In this document: one piece after another, positions 37,145-46,353 of the stretch
Layout of the letters: every line of letters starts with the position of its first letter
Numbering within the stretch: position 1 is the stretch's first letter
Source of the DNA: Massilia sp. IC2-278
GTDB taxonomy: Bacteria > Pseudomonadota > Gammaproteobacteria > Burkholderiales > Burkholderiaceae_D
Reading direction: 5' to 3'
DNA length: 64,000 nt
Assembly (NCBI RefSeq): GCF_020708045.1
Contig: NZ_JAJFES010000001.1
Span: 186,001 to 250,000, forward strand
The notes under the pieces: generated by a model
Told to the model about the DNA's origin: nothing
The model's input: the letters and a program-made list of their open reading frames with translations, nothing else
Database searches by the model: none
Program-made: the position numbers and the translations under genes

Positions 37145-40100
37145 ATGTTCAAGCAGAAGCCGCTCGCAGCGGCCGTATCGACCGCGCTGTTAGGCCTGGC
37201 CGCACTGCCGGCCCTGGCCCAGGACAGCGAGGCGCAAGCGCCGATGCAGACCGTCGAGGTCACCGGCATCCGCGCCTCGATGGCCAAGTCGCTCGCCGTC
37301 AAGAAGAATGCCACCGGCAACGTCGAGGTCATTACGGCGGAAGACGTGGGCAAGATGCCCGACCGCAACCTGGCCGACTCGCTGCAGCGCCTGGCCGGCG
37401 TGGCCGTGCGTACCGACTATGACGAAGCGGAAAAGGTGTCGATGCGCGGCACCAACCCCGACATGTCCCTCATCCTGTTCAACGGCCATACCGTTTCCGG
37501 CGGCGACTGGTACGTCGGCGACCAGGGCTCGAGCTCGCGCTCGACCAGCCTGTCGCTGATGCCGTCCTCGGTCCTGAACCAGGCCCTGGTTTACAAGACC
37601 TCGTATGCCAACATCGTCGACGGCGGCCTGGCCGGCACCATCAACGTCACCACGCGTAAGCCACTGGCACAGAAGGAACGCCTGTCGGGCGTGGCCAGCA
37701 TCGGCGCCAGCTATGCCCAGTTGCCGGACAAGACTGCGCCCGACGCCGACGTCTCGGTCAACTGGAAGAACGAAGCGAACACCTTCGGCATCATCGCCCA
37801 GGGCTTTGCCCAGAAGCGCTACGTGCGCCGCGATTCGGTGTCGCGCTTTGCCTACGGCACCAGCAGCGGCTGGGGCGAGATCAATACCGCCACCATGCTC
37901 GGCATCACCGACGCCTCGCTGGCCGGCACCGGCTATACCGCCGCCGACCTGAACGGCGTGCGCCTGCCGGGTTCGATGAGCTCGGAATTCGTCGAGTCCG
38001 TACGCGACCGCAAGGGCGGCATGCTGTCGATGCAGTTCAAGCCGAACGCCGACCTCGACGTGACCCTGACCGGCTTCCATTCGCAGATGAACGCGAACAA
38101 CAATGGCCGCCTGACCTCGGGCGCCATCTACTCCATGCTGATGGGTAAGGGCGAAGCGCTGGGTGGCACCACCGGCACCTCGCCGAACACCTCGTCGAAC
38201 GGCCAGCGCGTGTATGCCCAGATCCGCAACCCGGTGATCACCACCGAACGCACCCTGTACGGCCACGAACTGAAGGTCCTGAAGTCGGCCGACATCGTCT
38301 TCCCGGACGGCACCACGCCCCAGTACGTGGGCAACTCGGAAGGCTTCTACCGCGACGGCGCCAAGGCCACCAGTTCCTTCATCGACCTCGACGCGAAATA
38401 CCGCGTGACCCCGGACCTGACCGTGAAGGGCCTGTTCGCGACCACGCGCGGCGTCGGCCAGACCGAGCTCGACCAGGGCACCACCTTCGCCCGCTACGGC
38501 ACCGGCGTGTCCTACGCGCTGCGCGGCCTGCACGAAGCGCCGTATGTCCAGTACCAGGGCGCCGGCAGCAACCAGCCGGGCATCAACCCGGACGGCAGTG
38601 GCTACATGATCGTCGGCCGCACCGCCTCGGGCGTGAAGACCACCGACAAGGAATCGAGCGGCCAGGTCGACGCCGAGTACAAGCTGAACAACGCCTGGGT
38701 GCAGTCGCTGGAAATGGGCCTGCGCCACGCCGACCACAAGCGCGACAGCCGCCGCTGGGGCCCGGCCTTCCGCACGCCGCTGACCGTCACCTATGACGCC
38801 ACCGGCAAGATCATCCAGTCGACCGTGACCCCGACCGAGGGCTGGCAGCCTTACCCGGGCAACTTCGGCTCCGGCCTGGGCGGCTCGGGCTGGGACAACA
38901 CCGGCTTCACCTATTCGCCGGAAGCGCTGAAGGCCTATATCGCGGCCAACACTAAGGAAACCAGCGAAGCCTTCGAGCGCCGCGTCAGCACCGAAATCGA
39001 CATGCGCGAGCGCCAGAGCTCGGCCTACCTGATGGCCAACCTGGAGAACGGTCCGTGGTCGGGCAACGTCGGCCTGCGCTACGTGCGCACCGTGGTCGAC
39101 GCCCAGATCGCCACCCCGATCCCGAACCCGCGCACCTGCCTGCGCAGCGCGCCGGGCCAGGCGCCGACCGTCTGCGCGGCCTATCCAGGCGCGATCACGG
39201 ATGCCGGCGATGCCGTGGCCTTCTACGACGGCACGACCTTCAACCAGCTGTCGGGCACGATGTACTACAAGACGCCGACCCACAAGGTGTTCAAGAACTT
39301 CCTGCCGAGCCTGAACCTGCGCTACGAGATCACGCCGGACATGATCGCCCGCTTCGGCGCCAGCCGTACCATCGGCCGCCAGAACTACAACGTGCTGGGG
39401 AGCGGCTTCGGCACTCCGGGCTGCGACGTCAACGGCTGCCGCGTGACGGGTCCGAACCCGGACCTGCATCCGCTCACCTCGGACAACGTCGACATCTCCT
39501 GGTCCTGGTTCTTCGCGCGCCGCTCGAACGTGACGGCCAGCGTGTTCCACTCGAAGATCGACGGCTACGTGAAGACCGGCACCGTCGGCACCTCGACCAT
39601 CGAACTGACCGATCCGCGCGACCAGGTGGTGAAGACCTTCTTCATCAACACCTCGTCGCAGCAGGGCGCGAAGATCACCGGCATCGAGCTGGCCTACGAG
39701 CAGCCGTTCGGCAGCAGCCCGTTCGGCTTCACCTCGAACGTCAGCCGCGCCAAGACCAAGGTCGACGACGGCCGCCCGATGGTGGGCGCCTCGGAATGGG
39801 CCGGCAACCTGGGCCTGTACTTCGAGAACGACAAGGCCTCGGCGCGCCTGGTGGCGAACTACCGCGGCGAATACGTGAACAGCACCACGGCGCCGTCGCC
39901 GACCGCCAACAGCCAGGGCAACTCGGTCATCAACGGGATCGTGATGCCGACCGCGCCGACCATGGCGGCGCCGGTGACCACGCTTGCCCTGAACGCCAGC
40001 TACAACCTCACGCAGCAGCTGTCGCTGTCGTTCAGCGCGACCAACCTCACCAATGTGAAGCGCGCCTATTACCGCTACAGCGAGGAAGAGCAGCAGAAGC

Positions 40101-40150
40101 TGGACGTGAGCGGGCGCCAGTTCTACCTGAACCTGCGCTACAAGTTCTGA
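37145..40150 (+). CDS. TonB-dependent outer-membrane receptor (Xanthomonas/Caulobacter type)
   Basis: The ATG at 37145 follows AGGAGAG and gives 1001 residues. A signal peptide (cleavage near ALPALA-Q, residue 25) precedes the region TVEVTGIRASMAKSL and the plug domain (VEVITAEDVGKMPDRNLADS, VRTDYDEAEKVSMRGTNPD). About 22 beta-strand segments follow, ending NLRYKF with the terminal aromatic expected of an outer-membrane barrel. The PDRNLAD plug variant is typical of the large receptor group that often imports oligosaccharides rather than siderophores. The substrate is not shown, and no degradation or transporter genes are adjacent. A terminator follows. Confidence 0.95.
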   Translation: MFKQKPLAAAVSTALLGLAALPALAQDSEAQAPMQTVEVTGIRASMAKSLAVKKNATGNVEVITAEDVGKMPDRNLADSLQRLAGVAVRTDYDEAEKVSMRGTNPDMSLILFNGHTVSGGDWYVGDQGSSSRSTSLSLMPSSVLNQALVYKTSYANIVDGGLAGTINVTTRKPLAQKERLSGVASIGASYAQLPDKTAPDADVSVNWKNEANTFGIIAQGFAQKRYVRRDSVSRFAYGTSSGWGEINTATMLGITDASLAGTGYTAADLNGVRLPGSMSSEFVESVRDRKGGMLSMQFKPNADLDVTLTGFHSQMNANNNGRLTSGAIYSMLMGKGEALGGTTGTSPNTSSNGQRVYAQIRNPVITTERTLYGHELKVLKSADIVFPDGTTPQYVGNSEGFYRDGAKATSSFIDLDAKYRVTPDLTVKGLFATTRGVGQTELDQGTTFARYGTGVSYALRGLHEAPYVQYQGAGSNQPGINPDGSGYMIVGRTASGVKTTDKESSGQVDAEYKLNNAWVQSLEMGLRHADHKRDSRRWGPAFRTPLTVTYDATGKIIQSTVTPTEGWQPYPGNFGSGLGGSGWDNTGFTYSPEALKAYIAANTKETSEAFERRVSTEIDMRERQSSAYLMANLENGPWSGNVGLRYVRTVVDAQIATPIPNPRTCLRSAPGQAPTVCAAYPGAITDAGDAVAFYDGTTFNQLSGTMYYKTPTHKVFKNFLPSLNLRYEITPDMIARFGASRTIGRQNYNVLGSGFGTPGCDVNGCRVTGPNPDLHPLTSDNVDISWSWFFARRSNVTASVFHSKIDGYVKTGTVGTSTIELTDPRDQVVKTFFINTSSQQGAKITGIELAYEQPFGSSPFGFTSNVSRAKTKVDDGRPMVGASEWAGNLGLYFENDKASARLVANYRGEYVNSTTAPSPTANSQGNSVINGIVMPTAPTMAAPVTTLALNASYNLTQQLSLSFSATNLTNVKRAYYRYSEEEQQKLDVSGRQFYLNLRYKF

Positions 40151-40174
40151 CCGCGCGGTTCGCGCGAACAGGCG

Positions 40175-40198
40175 AGGGGAGCTGTGGCTCCCCTTTTT
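40175..40198 (+). terminator. Terminator after the TonB-dependent receptor gene
   Basis: AGGGGAGC-TGTG-GCTCCCCT stem followed by TTTT, 25 bp after the stop codon. Confidence 0.85.
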
Positions 40199-40449
40199 CA
40201 CGCCTGGGCGTAGCAGCCGCGCAGACACTTAAGCCTGCCTTAATTGCCGAGTTCTTCCGCGCAGTGTGCGGCAGCTAACGGTGAACCGGCGACGCCTTCG
40301 CTATGATGAACCTGTGTGAGTGAGGCGCCTGCGATTCGATTCGGCGGGCAGCCAAATACCTCAACAGGTTAGCCGGTCGCCTCGAGGATCGGCACCAGAT
40401 TCCACGCCGTCGCCATGTGGCGCCGGCATGCAGTGCAAGCGGAGGCGCC
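40199..40449. other. Gap between receptor and first small gene
   Basis: About 250 bp with no open frame of note. A TATGAT at 40302-40307 could be a -10 element for the small gene at 40450, but no -35 is recognisable at the right distance. Confidence 0.4.
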
Positions 40450-40614
40450 ATGTCTGCAACGACCACGAATCCACCGAAGCATGTTGTGCGCGAATACCTC
40501 GAACGGCGTTCGCGCGACCCGAAACCGCCGCCGGCACCGGAAGAAATCCGCCGCCAGCTCGGTTGGGAAATGCTGATGCCGGCGGACGTGCGAGTGTCGC
40601 AGCACCGCTCCTGA
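40450..40614 (+). CDS. Small hypothetical protein, 54 residues
   Basis: The ATG has GGAGG four bases upstream. The product is hydrophilic, with the segment EYLERRSRDPKPPPAPEEIR followed by RQLGWEMLMPADVR. There is no signal peptide, helix bundle or metal motif that I recognise. The good ribosome site and stop just before the next small gene (38 bp gap) suggest real expression, possibly as a two-gene unit. Function unknown. Confidence 0.6.
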   Translation: MSATTTNPPKHVVREYLERRSRDPKPPPAPEEIRRQLGWEMLMPADVRVSQHRS

Positions 40615-40652
40615 CCACTGCCTTGTATACCGTTTCAACAGAGGAGAAGGTC

Positions 40653-40826
40653 ATGACCAAGAAAATCGGCAACAAGCACGAAGCCCAACACCGCGGCAAG
40701 CAGGAACGCCTGGAAATCCGCCGCACCAACATCGCACGCGAAGCCGTCAAGAAGGCCGAAGCCAGCGCCAAGTACCGCAACCAGGTCAAGAACCAGCCGG
40801 CGATGAACCTGTCCGCTGCAGCCTGA
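40653..40826 (+). CDS. Small basic hypothetical protein, 57 residues
   Basis: The ATG follows GAGGAGAAGG, one of the strongest ribosome sites in the window. The product is very basic and predicted helical (KIGNKHEAQHRGKQERLEIR, then AREAVKKAEASAKYRNQVKN), resembling nucleic-acid- or ribosome-binding peptides in composition only. A strong intrinsic terminator follows. No family is recognised. Confidence 0.7.
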   Translation: MTKKIGNKHEAQHRGKQERLEIRRTNIAREAVKKAEASAKYRNQVKNQPAMNLSAAA

Positions 40827-40855
40827 CGCGCGGCAGCGTAGCATCACGCCATCCG

Positions 40856-40882
40856 GCCCGCCTTTCGAGGCGGGCTTTTTTT
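40856..40882 (+). terminator. Intrinsic terminator after the small basic gene
   Basis: GCCCGCC-TTTCGA-GGCGGGC followed by seven T residues. Confidence 0.95.
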
Positions 40883-41063
40883 CGTCCCCGCGGTTTGTTT
40901 CCGCATTCCGTCTCCAGCGCCCCGGCCACGCCGCCCACCGCCAGGCGGCGCAGCCCGCCGATTCCTCCGTCATTCACCGATCCGGCGCCGCCGTTCGCCG
41001 AATGGCGCTTTCCCGCGCTCCCACACCCGGCTATCGTACAGACATCACAACACGGAGGACGGC

Positions 41064-41438
41064 ATGGGCACCGAACACAATGGTTACAGGCAGCGCAAGC
41101 AGATGATGTGGGGACTGGTCCTGATCGCGGTCGGCGTCGCCTTCCTGCTCGACCGCGTGGACGTTCTCGACATCGCGACGCTGTGGCATTATTGGCCGCT
41201 GCTGCTGGTGGTGGCGGGCATCAACCAGACCATCGGCTACCCGAGCGCCAGGGAGTTCACGAGCGGGCTGTGGACGGTGTTTATCGGCCTGTGGCTGTTC
41301 GCGGTCTTCGAGGGCTTGCTGGGCCTGACCTTCCGCAACAGCTGGCCGCTGTTCATCCTGATGTGGGGGCTGCAACTGGTACTCGCGCCTGTGTTCGCGC
41401 GCCGCTTCGCATCGAACAAGGAGAAGGAAAATGTATAA
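41064..41438 (+). CDS. LiaI/LiaF-like transmembrane protein
   Basis: A 124-residue protein with a short hydrophilic N-terminus and three to four hydrophobic helices. It has the paired pattern GLVLIAVGVAFLLDRVDVLD...WPLLLVVAGI that is seen again in the next protein, typical of the LiaF transmembrane/DUF5668 domain. GGAGG precedes the ATG. It overlaps the next gene by 8 bp. In Bacillus, LiaF-type proteins restrain an envelope-stress sensor kinase; here the kinase is of a different (LytS) type. Confidence 0.8.
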   Translation: MGTEHNGYRQRKQMMWGLVLIAVGVAFLLDRVDVLDIATLWHYWPLLLVVAGINQTIGYPSAREFTSGLWTVFIGLWLFAVFEGLLGLTFRNSWPLFILMWGLQLVLAPVFARRFASNKEKENV

Positions 41439-42234
41439 GGACGGCATCGAAGAGGGCGGCATGAAGGGGCGTGATGTCAAGCGCCAGGAACGCCGGGCGC
41501 GCCGCGCCGCGCGCCGTGCCGAACGCGGCATGACGGGGCAGGTGGTGCTGGGGCTGATGGTCATCGTGGTCGGCCTGCTGTTCCTGCTCGATAACCTCGA
41601 CATCCTCGACCTGCACGACGCGGTGGCCTTCTGGCCGCTGGTCTTCATCTTCGCCGGCGTCGCCAAGCTGCTCGACACCTCGACCCCGAGCGGCTACCTG
41701 ATCGGCCTGGCCGGCATCGGCATCGGCACGGTCATGATCCTGAACCGGCTCGGCGTCATCTACATCACCTGGCGCATGGCCTGGCCGCTGTTCCTGATCG
41801 GCGCCGGCGCCGTGCTGGTCTACCGCGCCATGACCGGACAGCGCTTGGTTGGACACGGCATGGTCGACGACAGGCCGGGCGAGGGCCTGGCGCCGGCCGG
41901 CGACACGCAGAAGATCGACGTCACCGCCATCCTCGGCGGCTTCGACCGCCGCGTGCACAGCCAGGACTTCCGCGGCGGCGAAATCACCGCGGTGATGGGC
42001 GGCTGCGTGCTCGACATGCGCGGCGCCTCGATCGCGACCGGTGAAGCCGTGATCAACGTGTTCGCCTTCTGGGGCGGCGTCACCATCAAGTGCCCGCCCG
42101 ACTGGACGGTGGTGTTGCAGGGTACGCCGATCATGGGCGGCTTCGATGAGAAGACGGTTGCGCCGCCCGACGGCAACAAGCGCCTGGTGATCCGCGGCTA
42201 CGCGATCATGGGCGGCGTCGAGGTCCGCAACTGA
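41431..42234 (+). CDS. LiaF-like protein with C-terminal cell-wall-active antibiotic response domain
   Basis: The 267-residue protein starts with a strongly basic stretch (KRQERRARRAARRAERG), then four transmembrane helices (GLMVIVVGLLFLLDNLDILD onward). The soluble C-terminal domain of beta-strand repeats follows (KIDVTAILGGFDRRV, GGEITAVMGGCVLDM, IINVF-like, GTPIMGGFDEK, IRGYAIMGGVEVRN). The recurring GG turns are characteristic of the DUF2154/LiaF C-terminal domain. It is probably the membrane partner of the downstream kinase. Confidence 0.88.
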   Translation: MYKDGIEEGGMKGRDVKRQERRARRAARRAERGMTGQVVLGLMVIVVGLLFLLDNLDILDLHDAVAFWPLVFIFAGVAKLLDTSTPSGYLIGLAGIGIGTVMILNRLGVIYITWRMAWPLFLIGAGAVLVYRAMTGQRLVGHGMVDDRPGEGLAPAGDTQKIDVTAILGGFDRRVHSQDFRGGEITAVMGGCVLDMRGASIATGEAVINVFAFWGGVTIKCPPDWTVVLQGTPIMGGFDEKTVAPPDGNKRLVIRGYAIMGGVEVRN

Positions 42235-42247
42235 TGGTGACCGGCTG

Positions 42248-43333
42248 ATGCATGCGCGGCGCAGCATCGCGCTCTACCTGGCGGCCTGGCTGCTATTCGG
42301 GCTGCTGCTCGCCGGCCTGATCGTGGCCGCCACCGGCGCGCGCATCGGCGCCAGCCTGCTGTTCGCCTTGCCGCTGGCGCTGGTGTATGGCTGCGCCAGC
42401 GGCTTTTCGTCGTATTACCTGTGCCGCGCCTACCCGCTGGCGAGCAGGCCCCTTTACTCGGTGCTGCTGGTGTTCGCGGGCACCGCAGTCTGCGCCAGCC
42501 TGCTATGGACGGCGGCCGGCAGCGGCTGGAGCGAACTGCTGCGCGGCATGTCGGCCGGCCCGGCGCAGGGCTCCCTCGTCGTGACGCGGCCCTTCGCGGC
42601 CCTGATGTTCGGCCTCGGCGTGATCCTGTACGCGATGACGGCGGTCGGCCAGTACCTGGCGCTGGAATTCGAACGCGCGCGCAGCCTCGAGCGGCGCGAA
42701 CTCGAAATGAAGCTGGCGGCCCAGGAAGCCGAACTGCGCATGCTGCGCACCCAGATCGACCCGCACTTCCTGTTCAACAGCCTGAATTCGATCAGCGCCC
42801 TGACCTCGATCGATCCGCCGGCGGCGCGCAGCATGACGCTGCAGCTGTCGGACTTCTTCCGCCGCAGCCTGGGCATGGATGCCCAGCGCAAGGTGCCGCT
42901 GGCGCAGGAGATCGCGCTGGTGCAGGCCTTTTTGGCGGTGGAGGGGGTGCGCTTCGGGCCGCGTCTTGCGTTCGAGGACGACGTCGCCGGCGATGCGGCC
43001 GACTGCCTGGTGCCGCCGATGATCCTGCAGCCGCTGGTGGAAAACGCGGTCAAGCACGGGATCGGCCACCGGCTAGAAGGCGGCGCGATCCGGATCGTGG
43101 CGCGGCGCGCGGGCTCGCTGTTGCGCATCCGCGTCGAGAACGATGCCGACGACGAGGAAGCGGTGGCGCCGGTCGCCGGCTGCGGGATTGGTCTGGCGAA
43201 CGTGCGCCAGCGCCTGGCGGCGACCTATGCGCACGAGGCCAGCATCCACTGGCTGCGCGAGCCAGGGCGTTTTTATGTCGACCTGACGCTGCCTGCGGCC
43301 GGCATGGCGCGGCACGCACCGGATACGAACTGA
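42248..43333 (+). CDS. LytS/AlgZ-type sensor histidine kinase
   Basis: A 361-residue His_kinase (PF06580-type) protein. About four N-terminal transmembrane helices (roughly 8-30, 36-58, 68-90 and 115-137) lead to a helix (EFERARSLERRELEMKLAAQ). The phosphoacceptor box is QIDPHFLFNSLNS with H173, and the ATPase domain has ILQPLVENAVKHGIGHR and CGIGLANVRQRL. It lacks an obvious extracytoplasmic sensor domain, so sensing may occur in the membrane or through the two LiaF-like proteins encoded just upstream. The response-regulator gene follows after 10 bp. Confidence 0.93.
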   Translation: MHARRSIALYLAAWLLFGLLLAGLIVAATGARIGASLLFALPLALVYGCASGFSSYYLCRAYPLASRPLYSVLLVFAGTAVCASLLWTAAGSGWSELLRGMSAGPAQGSLVVTRPFAALMFGLGVILYAMTAVGQYLALEFERARSLERRELEMKLAAQEAELRMLRTQIDPHFLFNSLNSISALTSIDPPAARSMTLQLSDFFRRSLGMDAQRKVPLAQEIALVQAFLAVEGVRFGPRLAFEDDVAGDAADCLVPPMILQPLVENAVKHGIGHRLEGGAIRIVARRAGSLLRIRVENDADDEEAVAPVAGCGIGLANVRQRLAATYAHEASIHWLREPGRFYVDLTLPAAGMARHAPDTN

Positions 43334-43343
43334 GGAGAGGGGC

Positions 43344-44096
43344 ATGCGGGTCATTATCGTGGACGACGAACACCTGGCGCGGGCGCTGCTGCGCGAATTC
43401 CTGGGCGCCTGGCCCGACATCGAGATCGTGGCCGAATGCGCCAACGGCTTCGAGGCGGTCAAGGCGATCGGCGAGCTGCAGCCGGACCTGGTCTTCCTCG
43501 ACATCCAGATGCCGAAGCTCGACGGCTTCGAGGTGGTGGAGCTGGCGCAGGCTGGTATTGCTGCAGGCAGCGTCGCGCGCACCCGCTACGTCTTCGTCAC
43601 CGCCTACGACCAGTTCGCGCTGAAGGCCTTCGAAGTGCGCGCCGTCGACTACCTGCTGAAGCCCTTCAGCCGCGAACGCCTGGCCCAGGCCCTGGACAGC
43701 GTGCGTAGCCGCGCCGTGCAGCCGGAACAGGTGGACGCGCTGGTGCAGGAGGCAGCGAAGCGCAACGGTTTCATCGAACGCGTGCTGGTGCGCGACGGCG
43801 CGCGCGTGCACGTGGTGCCGGCGTCGACCATCGACTGGATCGAGGCCCAGGACGATTACGTGGCGATCAGCGCCGCCGGCAAGACGCATCTGAAGAACGG
43901 CCGCATGGCGGAACTCGAAGGCGGGCTGGACCCGGCGCTGTTCCTGCGCGTGCACCGCTCGTATATCGTGAACATCGGCGCCATCGCGCGCATCGAGGCG
44001 CCGACCCGCGACAGCTGGTGCGCGGTGCTGAAGGACGGCAAACGGGTGCCGATCAGCCGCAGCGGTTACGCGAAGCTTAAGGAGCTGATGCGCTGA
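43344..44096 (+). CDS. LytTR-family response regulator
   Basis: The 250-residue protein has a receiver domain (acidic pair in VIIVDDEH, phosphoacceptor D53 in LVFLDIQMPKLDG, switch threonine in VFVTAYDQFALKAF, lysine in YLLKPF) and a C-terminal LytTR DNA-binding domain (IDWIEAQDDYVAI, RVHRSYIVNIGAI). It pairs with the preceding kinase, in the style of AlgZ-AlgR or LytS-LytR. Its target genes are unknown; the upstream LiaF-like genes are natural candidates. Its 3' end overlaps the convergent helicase gene by 20 bp. Confidence 0.95.
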   Translation: MRVIIVDDEHLARALLREFLGAWPDIEIVAECANGFEAVKAIGELQPDLVFLDIQMPKLDGFEVVELAQAGIAAGSVARTRYVFVTAYDQFALKAFEVRAVDYLLKPFSRERLAQALDSVRSRAVQPEQVDALVQEAAKRNGFIERVLVRDGARVHVVPASTIDWIEAQDDYVAISAAGKTHLKNGRMAELEGGLDPALFLRVHRSYIVNIGAIARIEAPTRDSWCAVLKDGKRVPISRSGYAKLKELMR

Positions 44097-46353
44097 GTGT
44101 GTCCACTTGCCACCAGCGTGGCAGCAGTTCGCGGACCGCGGGCTGGCCGAAGCGGTCGTCGATCAGGTAGACGGTGCCGCGGTCCTGCTCGGTGCGGATC
44201 ACGCGCCCGGCCGCCTGCACCACCTTCTGCAGGCCCGGATACAGATAGGTGTAGTCGTAGCCGGCGCCGAACATGGCCTGCATGCGCGCGCGCAGCTGCT
44301 CGTTGACGGGATTGAGCTGCGGCAGGCCGAGCGTCGCCACGAATGCCCCGATCAGGCGTGCGCCCGGCAAATCGACGCCTTCGCCGAACGAGCCGCCCAG
44401 CACCGCGAAGCCGATGCCGCGGCCTTCGGGCTGGAAGCGGTCCAGAAAAGCTGCCCGTTCCGCTTCGCTCATGCGCCGCTCCTGGCGCCACACCGGCACG
44501 GCGGGATGCAGCCGGGTGAAGAGATCGGCGGCCTGCTCCAAATAGTCGAAACTGCTGAAGAAGGCGAGGTAGTTGCCGGGCGCCTGCGCGTACTGGTCCG
44601 CCATGAGTTGCGCGATCGGCGCCAGCGATGCCGCGCGGTGCTGGTAGCGTGTCGAGATGCGGCTGGCGATGTGCACCGCCAGCTGGCCGGCGGAGAAGGG
44701 CGACTCGACGTCGACCCAACCGGTGCTCTCCGGCAGGCCGAGCAGGTCGGCGAAATAATGCCAGGGGCTGAGCGTGGCCGAGAACAGCGTCACCGAATGC
44801 GCGCCCTCGAAGCGCGGCTTGAGGAAAGGCGCCGGCACGACATTGCGGATGCAGACCGTTGTGTCCTTGCCGTCACGCGTGATGTCGCACAGCGAATGCT
44901 CGCCGAAGGATTCGGCCAGGCGCCCAAAGCCCAGGGCGTCGAAATGAAAGCGCTGCAGGTCCGGGTCGAGCGGTACCGCCTGCTCGGCCAGGTAATCGTT
45001 GATGGTGCTGGTGGCGTTCTGCAGGGCCGACAGCAGCTTTTCCGGCGGCGCGGCCAATAGCTGGTAGGGCGCGGGTGCATGCGCATCCATCTCGCCCCAG
45101 GCACGCGCGACCTTGGTCAAGGCCTTCTTGACGGTCTCGGAAGGCGCGGCGGCGCGCGCCATGCGAAGAAGCGCGCGATCGAGTTCGCCCGAATACATCG
45201 AGCGCGCACGCGACACCATGTTGTGCGCTTCGTCGACCAGCACGCTGGCGCGCCAGCCCTGTTCCTGGGCCAGCGCGTAGAGCATGGCGCCGCCGTCGAA
45301 ATAATAGTTGTAGTCGCCGACGATCACGTCGCTCCAGCGCGTCATCTCGCCCCCCAGGTAATAGGGGCAGACATCGTAGGCCAGGCCGACCTCGCGCAGG
45401 GCGGCGCGGTCGAGCACCGGCACCTCCAGCGCTGCGGCGCGCGCGGCCGGCAGGCGGTCGTAGAAACCCTTGGCCAGCGGGCAGGAAGCGCCCTGGCAGG
45501 CCTTGTCGGGATGCTCGCAGGCCTTGTCGCGTGCCGTCAGTTCCAGCACGCGCAAGGGCAGGCGCGGATCGGCGGCGCGGATGGTGGCGGCGGCGTCGAG
45601 GGCAAGCTGGCGGCCCGGCGTTTTCGCGGCCAGGAAGTAGACCTTGTCGATGCGCTGGCCCGGGGCCGCTTTGAGTACCGGGAACAGGCTGCCGACGGTC
45701 TTGCCGATGCCGGTCGGCGCCTGGGCCAGCAGGCAGCGCCCGGTGCTGTTGGCCTTGAACACGGTTTCGGCGAGCTGGCGCTGGCCGGGGCGAAAACTAG
45801 CGTGCGGAAAGCGCAGCGCAACCAGGGCCGCATCGCGCGCCTCGCGGTGGCGCAGTTCCTGTTCGGCCCAGGCGATGAAGCGGCGGCATTGGTCGTCGAA
45901 CATCGCCTGCAGTTCGGCGGCGCTGCGGGTTTCGCGCAGCACCGTCTCATGGCCGCTGCCGATCTCGTAGTAGACCAGGGCCAGGTTGACGCTGTCGAGC
46001 CCGAACTGGGCGCACAGCAGGTGGCCATACACGCGCACCTGGGCCCAGTGCAGGTGGCGGTGATTCTCCGGCATCGAGGAAAGCTTGCCGCGGTAGGTCT
46101 TGATTTCTTCCAGCAGGTTCTCGCGGGCGTCGTAACCGTCGGCGCGGCCGCGCACGTGCAGCAGCGCATAGTCGCCCGAAAGGGACACTTCTGTCCGGTA
46201 ACCGTCGCCGCGGCGCGCCGTCACCACGGCATGGCCGGCGATGCCTTCCTGGGCCGTGGGCGAGGGCGTGAAGCGCAGGTCGAGGTCGCCCTGCTTGGCC
46301 GTGAACTCGCACAGGGCGCGCACAGCCACGGTGTACTTCGCCGGCTCGCTCAA
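44077..46353 (-). CDS. XPD/DinG-type Fe-S ATP-dependent DNA helicase
   Basis: A superfamily-2 helicase of about 758 residues: Walker A LLAQAPTGIGKTVGSLFP, DEAH box SVLVDEAHNMVSRAR, and late motifs GSFGEGVDLPGARLIG and QAAGRVIRTEQDRG. Four cysteines between motifs Ia and II (CEHPDKACQGASCPL, then YDVCPYY) fit the 4Fe-4S cluster of XPD/DinG proteins. It has an extra N-terminal region of about 190 residues not in DinG. The TTG at 46353 is chosen because it overlaps the nuclease stop (TTGA) and has GGGAG upstream; a GTG at 46380 is also possible. With the partner nuclease it probably acts on branched or crosslinked DNA. Confidence 0.9.
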   Translation of the reverse strand: MSEPAKYTVAVRALCEFTAKQGDLDLRFTPSPTAQEGIAGHAVVTARRGDGYRTEVSLSGDYALLHVRGRADGYDARENLLEEIKTYRGKLSSMPENHRHLHWAQVRVYGHLLCAQFGLDSVNLALVYYEIGSGHETVLRETRSAAELQAMFDDQCRRFIAWAEQELRHREARDAALVALRFPHASFRPGQRQLAETVFKANSTGRCLLAQAPTGIGKTVGSLFPVLKAAPGQRIDKVYFLAAKTPGRQLALDAAATIRAADPRLPLRVLELTARDKACEHPDKACQGASCPLAKGFYDRLPAARAAALEVPVLDRAALREVGLAYDVCPYYLGGEMTRWSDVIVGDYNYYFDGGAMLYALAQEQGWRASVLVDEAHNMVSRARSMYSGELDRALLRMARAAAPSETVKKALTKVARAWGEMDAHAPAPYQLLAAPPEKLLSALQNATSTINDYLAEQAVPLDPDLQRFHFDALGFGRLAESFGEHSLCDITRDGKDTTVCIRNVVPAPFLKPRFEGAHSVTLFSATLSPWHYFADLLGLPESTGWVDVESPFSAGQLAVHIASRISTRYQHRAASLAPIAQLMADQYAQAPGNYLAFFSSFDYLEQAADLFTRLHPAVPVWRQERRMSEAERAAFLDRFQPEGRGIGFAVLGGSFGEGVDLPGARLIGAFVATLGLPQLNPVNEQLRARMQAMFGAGYDYTYLYPGLQKVVQAAGRVIRTEQDRGTVYLIDDRFGQPAVRELLPRWWQVDTLSASAP

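Noticed and set aside
37190..40228. A 1012-codon open frame on the minus strand opposite the TonB-dependent receptor gene
   Set aside because: Its predicted residues are the Arg/Ala/Val/His/Asp-rich mix typical of antisense frames in high-GC DNA; the plus-strand gene has a clear signal peptide, plug and barrel.
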